Shown here: positions 53,701 to 60,740 of the stretch, piece after piece
Numbering within the stretch: position 1 is the stretch's first letter
Layout of the letters: the number at the start of each line of letters is the position of its first letter
The notes under the pieces: model-generated
What the model was told of the DNA's origin: nothing
What the model saw: only the letters and a program-made list of their open reading frames with translations
Database searches by the model: none
Made by a program: the position numbers and the translations under genes
Source: Paenibacillus durus
GTDB lineage: Bacteria > Bacillota > Bacilli > Paenibacillales > Paenibacillaceae
Direction of reading: 5' to 3'
Assembly (NCBI RefSeq): GCF_000756615.1
Contig: NZ_CP009288.1
Coordinates: 1,178,001-1,242,000, forward strand
DNA: 64,000 nt

Positions 53701-54074
53701 GATTAACCGGCAATACGCCTGCTGCTTCCCCGGCGGTTTCCGGCTTTGACGACGTAAAATCCAATTCATGGTATTATGGATATGTGATGAAAGCCAAAGA
53801 GCTTGGGGTAATCGGCGGAGTAACGGCTGCTTCGTTCAAGCCGAACCAGTCGATCAGCCGCCAGGATATGGCGGTGATGATTGCGCGGGCCTACAAGCTG
53901 TCTCCTTCGTCCAAAGCATCCTTCAAGGACGGCGCTGCAATCGGCAGTTACGCACTTGACGCGGTGAACGCGGTAACGGAGAAGGGATATATGACCGGCT
54001 TCGGGGGCGCGTTTGATCCAAATGGCGTCGTAACGCGGGAAATGGCGGCCGTTGTGGCGGCCAGACTGCCTTAG
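50790..54074 (+). CDS. C-terminal part of transcobalamin-like SLH protein (in frame after the amber codon)
   Basis: 1094 residues, same frame as the previous piece, with ATG as the first codon after the stop but no ribosome site and no signal peptide. Domain order: rest of DUF4430 no. 1 (1-45, 'MYIVQRGGQW', 'DRLYVYYG'); Ig-like (about 48-138); DUF4430 no. 2 (about 139-240, 'WWSFVVQRGGEW', 'VLVYYGGY'); Ig-like (about 241-335); DUF4430 no. 3 (about 341-440, 'GWKYFVNG', 'VLWKYVTSS'); a ZU5-like module (about 505-630); a second transcobalamin-like alpha barrel (about 637-910); three SLH domains (about 920-1094). In transcobalamin/intrinsic factor, cobalamin is held between an alpha barrel and a DUF4430-like beta domain; here several such pairs are strung on one wall-anchored chain. 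Its use in B12 capture is inferred from this and from the riboswitch. Confidence 0.85.
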   Translation: MYIVQRGGQWVSGYSAIDEFALQDGDRLYVYYGDYGVTQLVDSVTLSPVTPKEGKPLEVTVRKKTWDFNGNPVVAAASGVTVSIGGKTVVTNDQGTAFFGTDLTPGTQSLLITGYQDNAAPTVVRYTGSVTVLPKEVQVSLSVEGPQGTLAEGPVGASNALEALQRLAEAKHIALDITQSSFGSFISGIGGISGDINNWWSFVVQRGGEWIYPSVGLGDFELQASDKVLVYYGGYSTQVVHSLELSPSQPQPGQAFTVKVTQVQWMWNNATFSSDPVTSPAVGAKVSVGGQTAETNAEGIASLSGLSAGSYTVEVTGYQAGGAPSLARYTQQLAISAPPAVSEATISVVGDSVKGTILSRTSVTLGTGDTPYSLLLRTLGSGKVGARTSSGGVYVYSIDGLAEFDRGGESGWKYFVNGSEPSVSADKYVLQAGDEVLWKYVTSSSETSAGGASGAGAAEPSGVAITSANTLPLNQVGATTAVSGTPMTAEKSAELAKTLAANSVSLAQLATSAGAILKDAAGEVQLQIPAGAVEGSAVTIGVQEQPSSRPELVSGLYEFTPNGTKFTKPTDLSIQIPVVTRNPQNLALAWLDENTNQWIPVPAVLDLSTGTITGKVSHFTKYAVVDRSKWEPSGSAVTADISAAAKWILSAGELSDWQAFGLARSGHALPSGYLAGVLRQISESKGEFRKVTDYERLALSIAAAGGDPRNAAGYDLIAKIYNNKNLTNQGSNGPIFALLALDSGNYSVPADAAWTESKLVQWILDIQNADGGSPLTKGGESNADLTAMAVAALSAHKEETGVQASVDKAVAWLSAQQLEDGGYKLSGEENSESVSQVIIALSAAGIGPGDARFVKAKGTLLGNLAAFKRSDGGYAHTADGGSSGLATEQALLALTAYDLYLNGKGKLYSTAEAPAAAGIVFADENQISAWALSSVHEAYDKKWMEGVGGVNPAFAPKSAITRAQFAALLVRLTGNTPAASPAVSGFDDVKSNSWYYGYVMKAKELGVIGGVTAASFKPNQSISRQDMAVMIARAYKLSPSSKASFKDGAAIGSYALDAVNAVTEKGYMTGFGGAFDPNGVVTREMAAVVAARLP

Positions 54075-54412
54075 TCTGCCGGAGCCGCTGATGGAGCGGC
54101 TGGACGCTGCGATTGTCTGCGGGGGCAGTGCCTCGCGCTCGATCGGCAACCTTAGAAAAGGGCCGATCTCAGGTAAACCGATGATGCAAGCAGGAAAATG
54201 TCCCCTTTATTTTTGCTAAAAGGATGTTTACGGTTAATCGAACTGGAAAAACTCCGGTTAATCGGCCGATTTTCCTTTGTTTCGGGCTAATTCCCCGGAT
54301 TTAGATGGAGATTTTCCCGTTTGATCTTCCCGGCGGCCTTTTTACTGATGGATAAGCGGGAGAAATTCCGCTCTGCCCATTCCGAATGGAATCATACAAG
54401 CATTAATACAAT
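54075..54412. other. Intergenic region with CGGTTAATCG repeats
   Basis: About 340 bases with no gene. CGGTTAATCG occurs at 54231-54240 and 54255-54264, in a stretch rich in related GGAAAA / TTTTCC words with a spacing of about 20-25 bases. It looks like an interspersed noncoding repeat family. No terminator directly follows the SLH gene. Confidence 0.5.
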
Positions 54413-54449
54413 GAACGGGGGCGCTCTGCTGCCCTCGTTCTTTCCCTTT
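54413..54449 (+). terminator. Terminator-like hairpin before the DUF4430 lipoprotein gene
   Basis: GAACGGGGGC (54413-54422) pairs with GCCCTCGTTC (54431-54440) with one G-T pair, followed by TTTCCCTTT. It could lower read-through from the riboswitch-controlled gene into the ECF genes. Confidence 0.5.
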
Positions 54450-54454
54450 AAAAT

Positions 54455-54468
54455 ACGCGTTTCTTCTT
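54455..54468 (+). promoter_or_regulatory. Reduced leader element ACGCGT plus TTCTTCTT (copy 4)
   Basis: The palindrome ACGCGT (54455-54460) is directly followed by TTCTTCTT (54461-54468), then GGAGG and ATG 54488. The hairpin is too short to be stable, so this is a weak copy of the element seen at 11970, 44583 and 49491. Confidence 0.4.
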
Positions 54469-54487
54469 ATGCGGAGGTGTTTCAATT

Positions 54488-55369
54488 ATGATGTCAATCC
54501 AAGCAGCGGGCGCCCGCTCCATAGCGCCCCTTCTGCTGGCAGCCGCGCTGCTGCTGTCCGGCTGCGCGCCGGACCGTGACGAGGCGGCGGCAACGAGTCC
54601 GCCGCCAAGCCCCGCCGCCGGCCAAGCCCCCGGCGGCACCGCAGCCCCGGCTTCGGCTCTGCCCGAAGCCGGGACAGGCACTCCCGGCGCAAGTCCCGCG
54701 CCGGGCACCGCAGCAGCGGCTGCATCCGCCGCTGCGCCAGCCTCGGCCGGGCCTTCCGCTGAAGCGGCCCGGCCACAGTCTCCCGGCGCTTCGCAGCCGC
54801 CGGGAGACCGCGCCGCCGCGCCATCGGCGGCGGCGCAGACCGCCGGGGCCGCTTCGCCCGGCCCGGCGTCCAAGAGCACGCAGCCGCCCGCTGCGGCGGC
54901 TGCCCCACAGGCTGCGCCGAAGCCCCCTGCGGCCGCGAAACCGGCCGCCCCGGCGCAGCCGAAGCCTACGGCGACGGCGGCCAGCCCATCGCCGTCATCC
55001 GGCGGCGACAAGCCCGCCGCCGAGCAAAACGCCGTCACCATGTCCATTGTTGGTGACGACGAGCTTGGAACCATTCTGCCCCCCACCTCGGTAGAGGTAA
55101 AGGAGGGCGACAGCGCACTGGATGTGCTGAAGCGGGTGACCCGGCAGCATAAAATCCAGATGGAATACCGTGGCGTGGGCGCCGCCGGTTACGTGGAAGG
55201 TATCAACAACCTGTACGAGATGGACCGGGGCGCCGAAAGCGGCTGGATGTACCGCGTGAACGGCAAGTTCCCGAGCGAGAGCTCCGGGGCTTATAAGCTG
55301 AAGCCGGGAGATACGGTCGAATGGCTGTATACGCTCGATATGGGCAAGGATCTGGGAGCCTCCAAATGA
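54488..55369 (+). CDS. DUF4430 lipoprotein, likely cobalamin-binding partner of the ECF transporter
   Basis: A 293-residue lipoprotein. The signal peptide ends in a lipobox LLLSGC (C at about 25). About 140 residues of very GC-rich Ala/Pro linker follow, then a single DUF4430 domain (about 180-285: 'VTMSIVGDDELGTIL', 'GWMYRVNG', 'DTVEWLYT'). This is the same domain type as in the giant SLH protein. The linker would let the domain reach through the wall from the membrane. GGAGG precedes ATG 54488. Its TGA overlaps the ATG of the EcfT gene (ATGA), tying it to the transporter. Handing corrinoid to the S component is inferred. The extreme composition (codons GCx and CCx) is unlike the neighbours. 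Confidence 0.85.
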   Translation: MMSIQAAGARSIAPLLLAAALLLSGCAPDRDEAAATSPPPSPAAGQAPGGTAAPASALPEAGTGTPGASPAPGTAAAAASAAAPASAGPSAEAARPQSPGASQPPGDRAAAPSAAAQTAGAASPGPASKSTQPPAAAAAPQAAPKPPAAAKPAAPAQPKPTATAASPSPSSGGDKPAAEQNAVTMSIVGDDELGTILPPTSVEVKEGDSALDVLKRVTRQHKIQMEYRGVGAAGYVEGINNLYEMDRGAESGWMYRVNGKFPSESSGAYKLKPGDTVEWLYTLDMGKDLGASK

Positions 55370-56307
55370 GCGGCTTCCGGTCCATGCATCCGGCGGTGGC
55401 CGCCTTGTATTACGCCGGGCTGCTGATGTTCACGCTGCTGCTGTTTCATCCGGTATTCCTGGTGACCGAAACCCTGGTCCTGCTCGGCCTGATGCTGCTG
55501 CAGGGACAGGGTCGGCGGATAGCGGGCAGCCTGGCTTTTTGCCTGATTATCGCTGTTCCCGCCGCCCTGCTAAACCCGCTGTTCTCGCATAGAGGAGCCG
55601 TAATCCTGTTTTATTTCATGGATCAGCCGATTACGCTGGAAGCTGTATTGTACGGGCTGATGATGATGGCCCTGCTGATCGCCGTATTTGTAATTTTTCT
55701 TTCGTACAACTATACAGTAACACCGGATAAATTCATGTACCTGTTCGCGTCTGCTGCTCCCAAAAGCGCCCTGCTTGCGCTCATGACGCTCCGCTTCATT
55801 CCGCTGTTTCAGCGGCGGCTGCGCCGGATTGCACTGATTCAGGGGGCGCGCGGCGTTTCGATTCGCGAGGGCAGTCTGCGCTCCCGCATGTCGGACGGGA
55901 TGACGCTGCTGAAGACGCTGCTCACCTGGTCGCTGGAGGAAGCGCTGCAGACTGCCGACTCGATGAAAGCGCGCGGATATGGCATCCGCCGCCGATCCTC
56001 CTATGCGGTGCATAGACTTGACCGGAGAGATATTTGGGTCCTGGCGGGGATGGGAGCCGGAGCTTTGGGTACCTTATGGGGCTGGTCTCAAGGATATGGC
56101 ATGCTGATGCTGTATCCCCGGATGAAGCCGCCGGCATTTAGCTGGCAGGAAGCGGCGATGTACGCCGCCTTCTGTCTGTTCACGGCTCTCCCCCTCTGGG
56201 TGGAAGGAAAGGAGAAATGGTTATGGAGATCGTCCGCGCGCGTGAACTATTCTTCCGCTACCCAGGGGAAGAAAGGGCTTCACTGGACGGGCTATCCTTT
56301 GGAATAA
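55366..56307 (+). CDS. ECF transporter T component (EcfT/CbiQ family)
   Basis: A 313-residue membrane protein with five or six spans. The two family signatures that couple to the ATPases are present: QGARGVS (about 165) and MKARGYG (about 205), both with the Ala-Arg-Gly core. I start it at ATG 55366, overlapping the lipoprotein stop; the frame opens earlier at 55321 inside the lipoprotein coding region. Its end overlaps the ATPase gene by 85 bases, and the last 30 residues (WRSSARVNYSS...) are polar and unlike other CbiQ proteins, so the tail may be an accident of the overlap. The protein holds the two ATPases and the S component together. Confidence 0.88.
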   Translation: MSGFRSMHPAVAALYYAGLLMFTLLLFHPVFLVTETLVLLGLMLLQGQGRRIAGSLAFCLIIAVPAALLNPLFSHRGAVILFYFMDQPITLEAVLYGLMMMALLIAVFVIFLSYNYTVTPDKFMYLFASAAPKSALLALMTLRFIPLFQRRLRRIALIQGARGVSIREGSLRSRMSDGMTLLKTLLTWSLEEALQTADSMKARGYGIRRRSSYAVHRLDRRDIWVLAGMGAGALGTLWGWSQGYGMLMLYPRMKPPAFSWQEAAMYAAFCLFTALPLWVEGKEKWLWRSSARVNYSSATQGKKGLHWTGYPLE

Positions 56308-58073
56308 AAGAAGGCGAGTTCGTCGTTCTGTGCGGCCCGTCCGGCAGCGGAAAAACGACGCTGCTGCGGCATTTGAAGCGGGAGCTGACTCCGGTGGGAG
56401 AAGGGAGCGGCACGATTTTTTACCGTGGCCGGGAACTTTCGCAGCTATCGCCAGAGACCGCGGCCGGGGAAATCGGGATGGTCTTTCAGAATCCGGAGGC
56501 GCAGATCGTGATGGAGACGGTATGGCAGGAGCTTGCCTTTTCCATGGAAAATCTGGGTCTCCCCCCGTCCGTCATGCGCGGCAGGCTGGCGGAAATCGCC
56601 GGGCTGTTCGGTCTGGAGCCGCTGCTGTACAAGCCGGTTCACGAACTGTCCGGCGGACAGAAGCAGCTCGTCAATCTGGCGTCCGTCCTGCTGCTGCATC
56701 CCCGGCTGCTGCTGCTGGACGAGCCGACCTCCCAGCTTGACCCCGTGGCGGCGCGCGAGTTCATTTATCTGCTGCGCCGCCTAAACGAGGAGCTGGCGAT
56801 GACGGTTATTTTAAGCGAGCACCGTCTGGAAGAAGCGCTGCCGCTGGCGGACCGTGTGCTGCTGATGGAGAACGGCAGGCTAGCGGCGGATGGCAGTCCC
56901 CGCGAAATCGTGGGGGCAGCATGGAGCGGGCTCGGTGAAGGGCATCACGCCTATCTGCCGGCCGCTTCGCGCCTGTACCTGGCGCTGTCTTCCGGGCCTG
57001 CCGATGTACAGCCGGACAGACTTCCGCTGACCGTGCGGGAAGGCAAACGGTGGCTGGAGTCAGCGATTGAGGAAGGGCAACCGGCGCTGCCGGTCTCTGC
57101 GGCCGGGTCCGCCTTGAGCATTGGCCGCCGGGAAATGAATGAGGCCGATCCAACTCGGGCGGTCGTGGCCCGACTGGGCGGGATCGGTATAGGTAATAGG
57201 CTTGAAGACACGGGGGCGATGGAGAACGGCAGCGCCGGAACTTCAATTTCCCGATCCAGATCCCGATCCGGTTCCGGCGTTTTCGCGCGGGAGGCCCAAT
57301 CATCGGCCCCTGAGGTGCTGCTCGAATGCCGGGAAGTAACATTCCGTTACGAGAAGGACGGTCCGGAGATATTGAAGAAGCTGGATTTCTCGCTGCATCG
57401 GGGAGAGCTTACCGCTATCCTTGGCGGTAACGGCGCGGGCAAGTCCACACTGCTGCAGCTGATGGCTGGGCTGCTTAAGCCGCAGCGGGGCCAGGCGGTG
57501 CTGCCAAAAGGCGTCACTGCCGGCTATCTGGCGCAAAATCCGCTGCTGTATTTCAGCCATGACACAGTGTCGGAAGAATTGCGGCATATGGCAAAGTACG
57601 CGGGACTGTCCGCCTCGGAGGGCGAGCGGGAGATTGCCTCGCTGGTGGAAGCCTTCGGGCTTGGAGCGGTGCTCGGCAGCCATCCGCATGATATCAGCGG
57701 CGGCGAGCAGCAGAAGGCGGCGCTAGCCATGGTGCTGCTGCTGCGGCCGGATATTCTGCTGCTGGATGAGCCGACCAAAGGGCTTGATCCCGCCGCCAAG
57801 GAGCATTTGGCGGAGCTTCTAGGATCGCTTGTCGATTCCGGCAAAAGCGTAACGTTCGTTACGCATGACGTCGAATTTGCCGCGCGGCACGCTTCCCGCT
57901 GCGCCATGCTGTTTGACGGAAGCATGGCGGCGGAAGGGACGCCGGAGGCTTTTTTCGGCGCGAATTATTTCTACACGACAGCTGTCAACCGGATGGTCCG
58001 GGACCGGCTGCCGCAAGCATTAACCATTGAGGATGTGATGGCACAGTGGCACGAATTCGTCTCCCGGTCCTGA
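56223..58073 (+). CDS. Fused ECF ATPase (EcfA-EcfA' in one chain)
   Basis: A 616-residue protein with two ABC ATPase domains. First: Walker A GPSGSGKTT (about 39), Q loop FQNPEAQI, signature LSGGQKQ (about 142), Walker B LLLLDEPTS (about 162), switch H in ILSEHRLEEA. Second: Walker A GGNGAGKST (about 401), Q loop LAQNPLLYF, signature ISGGEQQK (about 492), Walker B ILLLDEPTKG (about 508), switch H in VTHDVEFA. The FQNPE... motif is typical of ECF rather than classic importers. A Ser/Arg-rich linker (SRSRSRSGSG) joins the halves. ATG 56223 is preferred over 56217 for its distance from AAAGGAG. It energises uptake of the substrate bound by the S component. Confidence 0.9.
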   Translation: MEIVRARELFFRYPGEERASLDGLSFGIKEGEFVVLCGPSGSGKTTLLRHLKRELTPVGEGSGTIFYRGRELSQLSPETAAGEIGMVFQNPEAQIVMETVWQELAFSMENLGLPPSVMRGRLAEIAGLFGLEPLLYKPVHELSGGQKQLVNLASVLLLHPRLLLLDEPTSQLDPVAAREFIYLLRRLNEELAMTVILSEHRLEEALPLADRVLLMENGRLAADGSPREIVGAAWSGLGEGHHAYLPAASRLYLALSSGPADVQPDRLPLTVREGKRWLESAIEEGQPALPVSAAGSALSIGRREMNEADPTRAVVARLGGIGIGNRLEDTGAMENGSAGTSISRSRSRSGSGVFAREAQSSAPEVLLECREVTFRYEKDGPEILKKLDFSLHRGELTAILGGNGAGKSTLLQLMAGLLKPQRGQAVLPKGVTAGYLAQNPLLYFSHDTVSEELRHMAKYAGLSASEGEREIASLVEAFGLGAVLGSHPHDISGGEQQKAALAMVLLLRPDILLLDEPTKGLDPAAKEHLAELLGSLVDSGKSVTFVTHDVEFAARHASRCAMLFDGSMAAEGTPEAFFGANYFYTTAVNRMVRDRLPQALTIEDVMAQWHEFVSRS

Positions 58074-58729
58074 TTGCGCTTGGCCTGTTTGTAGGCGCGC
58101 TCGCGCTGTCCTCCGCGCTCAAGGACCGCCACTATCTGCTGCTGAGCCTGGTGCTGCTCTGCGCCGCGCTGCTTCCAATATTTCTAAGGCTGGAACGCCG
58201 CAAGCTGGAGCCCCGCGAGCTGGTGCTGCTTGCCGTTCTTGCCGCGATTGCCGCCGTCAGCCGCATTCCGTTCGCGGCCCTGCCCAGCGTTAAGCCGGTA
58301 TCGGCCATTGTGATTTTATCGGCGTATGTATTCGGGGCGGAAGCGGGCTTTCTGATCGGGGCGGTGGCCGCCCTTGTCTCGAATCTGTATTTCGGTCAGG
58401 GGCCGTGGACGCCGTGGCAGATGTTCGCCTGGGGGATGGTCGGGCTTACCGCCGGCTGGCTGCGAAACACGCGCTGGATGAGAACAAGGCCCGGGCTGCT
58501 GCTGTTTGGCTTTGTATGGGGATTTTTATTCGGGTGGATCATGAATATTTGGCATCTGATCGGCTTGCCCGATGCTTTCAGTCTTGGGCTCGTTGCGACC
58601 GTATACGGGGCCAGCTTCTATTTCGATTTAGCGCATGCGCTATCCAACGTCGTCTTTCTGTCCATTTTGGCAGGAGGCTGGATCAAGGTGCTTGAACGTT
58701 TTCGCAAAAAATACGGGCTGCTGCGTTAG
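58046..58729 (+). CDS. ECF transporter S component, probable cobalamin-binding
   Basis: A 227-residue membrane protein with about six or seven spans. 'LVLLAVLAAIAAVSRIPFAALPSVKPVSAIVIL' is the S-component signature that follows a short N-terminal pair of spans. 'FGAEAGFLIGAVAALVSNLYFGQGPWTPWQMFAWGMVGLTAG' is the second conserved block, like predicted CblT-type proteins. GTG 58046 overlaps the ATPase gene by 28 bases. Substrate is inferred as cobalamin from the riboswitch and the DUF4430 neighbours. A strong terminator follows, so it closes the operon. Confidence 0.85.
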   Translation: MARIRLPVLIALGLFVGALALSSALKDRHYLLLSLVLLCAALLPIFLRLERRKLEPRELVLLAVLAAIAAVSRIPFAALPSVKPVSAIVILSAYVFGAEAGFLIGAVAALVSNLYFGQGPWTPWQMFAWGMVGLTAGWLRNTRWMRTRPGLLLFGFVWGFLFGWIMNIWHLIGLPDAFSLGLVATVYGASFYFDLAHALSNVVFLSILAGGWIKVLERFRKKYGLLR

Positions 58730-58753
58730 AGAAATTCTGACGTGTCCATAACA

Positions 58754-58788
58754 AGCCGGCGGATCATTGATCCGCGCGGCTTTTTTTG
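58754..58788 (+). terminator. Terminator after the ECF operon
   Basis: AGCCGGCGGATCA (58754-58766) pairs with TGATCCGCGCGGCT (58768-58781) with one bulge, followed by seven T. Confidence 0.88.
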
Positions 58789-58843
58789 TTCAAAAATTGT
58801 TGTCGATTTTCAAATTCAAATTATTTATTTTACATAGAGTTTT

Positions 58844-58851
58844 GCCGATAA
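58844..58851 (+). promoter_or_regulatory. SigD-like -10 element of the chemoreceptor gene
   Basis: GCCGATAA is the consensus SigD (flagellar/chemotaxis sigma) -10 box, 44 bases before the MCP start. The -35 part (TAAA) is poor here, only TTTA/TTAT at the right distance. Confidence 0.5.
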
Positions 58852-58894
58852 AGAATTGTATATGTAAAAAGTCACCCGGAGAGTGAGGATTGCA

Positions 58895-60601
58895 ATGAGA
58901 AATTTGAGATTAAAGTATAAAATGGGAATTATTATGCTTATCGTCCTGTTTGCGCTGATCAGTATCGGAGTAATAGGGATCGTTACCGGCCAGCAGCTGG
59001 CGGACCGTTCCAAAGTGATGTATGAGAAGAACCTGCTGCCCGTTATGTGGACCGCTCAAATCCGGATCAACAACGGTTTGATCGAATCCGATTTGCTGGA
59101 GCTCATGATGACGGAAGATGGGGCAAGAAATGCGAGTCTTGTCAAGGATATCGAATTGAAGAAGGCGAGTAACGATGCTCTGTCGAAGAAGCTGCTTAAC
59201 GTTACTTTTAGTTCAGCCGAAGCCTTAAATAGATTAAAAGAGTATGAATCGCTGCTTTCGGAATACCGGACCCAAAGAGAGAAGATTGTTACGCTGGCCA
59301 AGGCTAACCACAATGCGGAGGCGTATGTCCTTTTTTCCGGAAATTTCAGTACTCTGCGCAGCAAGATGATAAATCTGCTCGGCAATACGGGCAGTCTTCT
59401 TCAACGGGATGCCGAGAAGCAGTACGCGGAAGCAACGGCAACAGCCCGGAATACACGGAACCTGAACATTGTGCTGATTATTGTCTTTACCCTCCTTACT
59501 CAGGCGGGAGCCTACTTTATCGTCCGCATGATTACGAAGCCTTTGGCCGAACTGGGGAAGACCATGGAGCAGGCGGAGCAGGGAGACTTGACGGTTACGG
59601 CGGCGTACAGCTCCAAGGATGAAATCGGTCATATCAGCGACTCATTTAACGGCATGGTGGCGAGCCTGCGCCGTATGATGCAGAGCGTGTCGGAGAGTGC
59701 GGAGACTTTGTCAGCTTCTTCCGAGCAGATGACCGCTAGCGCCGAGCAGACCTCGCTGGCTTCCAATTTGATTGCTTCCACTGCTTCGGAGCTGGCGACA
59801 GGGTTTGAAACGCAGGTGTACAGCATAGCTGAGACGAATGCTTCCATTCAGGCGATGTCGCAGGATATCTCGTCGGTGGAGAGCGGGAGCGAGCAGATGT
59901 CGGTTCTGATGGCGAAGGCGGCGGACTCTGCTGATCACGGAGCAGAGCAGGTCAACCGTATTGCGGAGCAAATGACGCAGATCAACACAAACGTGACCGA
60001 AACGCAGCAGATTATCGCATCTTTGGCCAAACTGTCCGGGGAAATCAGCGACATCATTACGACGATTAACGGAATTGCGGGGCAGACGAACCTGCTGTCT
60101 CTCAATGCTTCCATTGAAGCTGCCAGGGCAGGCGAGGTCGGACGAGGGTTTGCCGTTGTAGCGGGAGAGATCCGGAAGCTGTCCGAGGAGACGGCCAAGA
60201 GCTCGGATCATATTACCGGTATTATAACGCAAATTCAGCAGCAGACCGGAGAAGCCGTAGAGTCGATGGCTCAAGGGGCGCGGCTTGCGACAGAGGGAGT
60301 GGCCGGCAGCGGTGAAATTTCCGAGGCATTCTCCCAAATCGTAGTTTCCATTCAGGACGCCATCCGGCAGACCGAAAGCATAAATAAAGTTGTAGGACAT
60401 GTTTCCGAAGAATGCGGAGATTTGGTCGCCGTTATGGAAATGGTGAACGAAATCTCGCAAAAGGGCGGAGCGGGCGTCGAGGATGTCAGCGCGTCCACCC
60501 AGGAACAGATGTCGGCAATGGAGGAGATGTCGAGCTCAGCCCGTTATCTGTCTTCGCTCGCGGAGGAACTGCAGAAGAATCTTGCCGGATTCAAGCTGTA
60601 A
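58895..60601 (+). CDS. Methyl-accepting chemotaxis protein
   Basis: A 568-residue chemoreceptor. First span about 10-32 (GIIMLIVLFALISIGVIGIV), an extracellular four-helix-bundle sensor (about 35-185), second span about 190-210 (NIVLIIVFTLLTQAGAYFIV), HAMP (about 212-265) and the long signalling coiled coil. The hairpin tip 'IAGQTNLLSLNASIEAARAGE' with 'GRGFAVVAGEIRKLSEE' is the universal MCP signature that binds CheA/CheW. Methylation-site-like E/Q pairs flank it. ATG 58895 is preferred because GTGAGG lies six bases upstream; the frame opens at GTG 58883. It is alone, behind a SigD-like element. The ligand is unknown. Confidence 0.92.
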   Translation: MRNLRLKYKMGIIMLIVLFALISIGVIGIVTGQQLADRSKVMYEKNLLPVMWTAQIRINNGLIESDLLELMMTEDGARNASLVKDIELKKASNDALSKKLLNVTFSSAEALNRLKEYESLLSEYRTQREKIVTLAKANHNAEAYVLFSGNFSTLRSKMINLLGNTGSLLQRDAEKQYAEATATARNTRNLNIVLIIVFTLLTQAGAYFIVRMITKPLAELGKTMEQAEQGDLTVTAAYSSKDEIGHISDSFNGMVASLRRMMQSVSESAETLSASSEQMTASAEQTSLASNLIASTASELATGFETQVYSIAETNASIQAMSQDISSVESGSEQMSVLMAKAADSADHGAEQVNRIAEQMTQINTNVTETQQIIASLAKLSGEISDIITTINGIAGQTNLLSLNASIEAARAGEVGRGFAVVAGEIRKLSEETAKSSDHITGIITQIQQQTGEAVESMAQGARLATEGVAGSGEISEAFSQIVVSIQDAIRQTESINKVVGHVSEECGDLVAVMEMVNEISQKGGAGVEDVSASTQEQMSAMEEMSSSARYLSSLAEELQKNLAGFKL

Positions 60602-60627
60602 GTCCGCTGTCGTTTGCGGGCTTAAAT

Positions 60628-60676
60628 GAAATAGGCGGTGATCAGGTCCCGTATGGGCCAGGTCGCCGCCTATTTC
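60628..60676 (+). terminator. Hairpin after the MCP gene
   Basis: GAAATAGGCGG (60628-60638) pairs perfectly with CCGCCTATTTC (60666-60676), but no T-run follows, so termination efficiency is doubtful. Confidence 0.5.
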
Positions 60677-60682
60677 GCGTCA

Positions 60683-60723
60683 AAAAACAAAAGCGCCCCA
60701 GCCGCGGCAGCGGCCAAGACGCT
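60683..60723 (-). terminator. Minus-strand terminator of the qox operon
   Basis: On the minus strand AAGCG...GCCGC and GCGGC...CGCTT form a two-part stem followed by TTTTGTTTTTT. It lies 18 bases after the qoxD stop. Confidence 0.65.
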
Positions 60724-60740
60724 TAGAGAGAAAACGGAAA

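Noticed and set aside
54071..54222. Open frame of about 48 codons after the SLH gene that could be a gene remnant
   Set aside because: No start with ribosome site and no family resemblance; it merges into the intergenic repeat.
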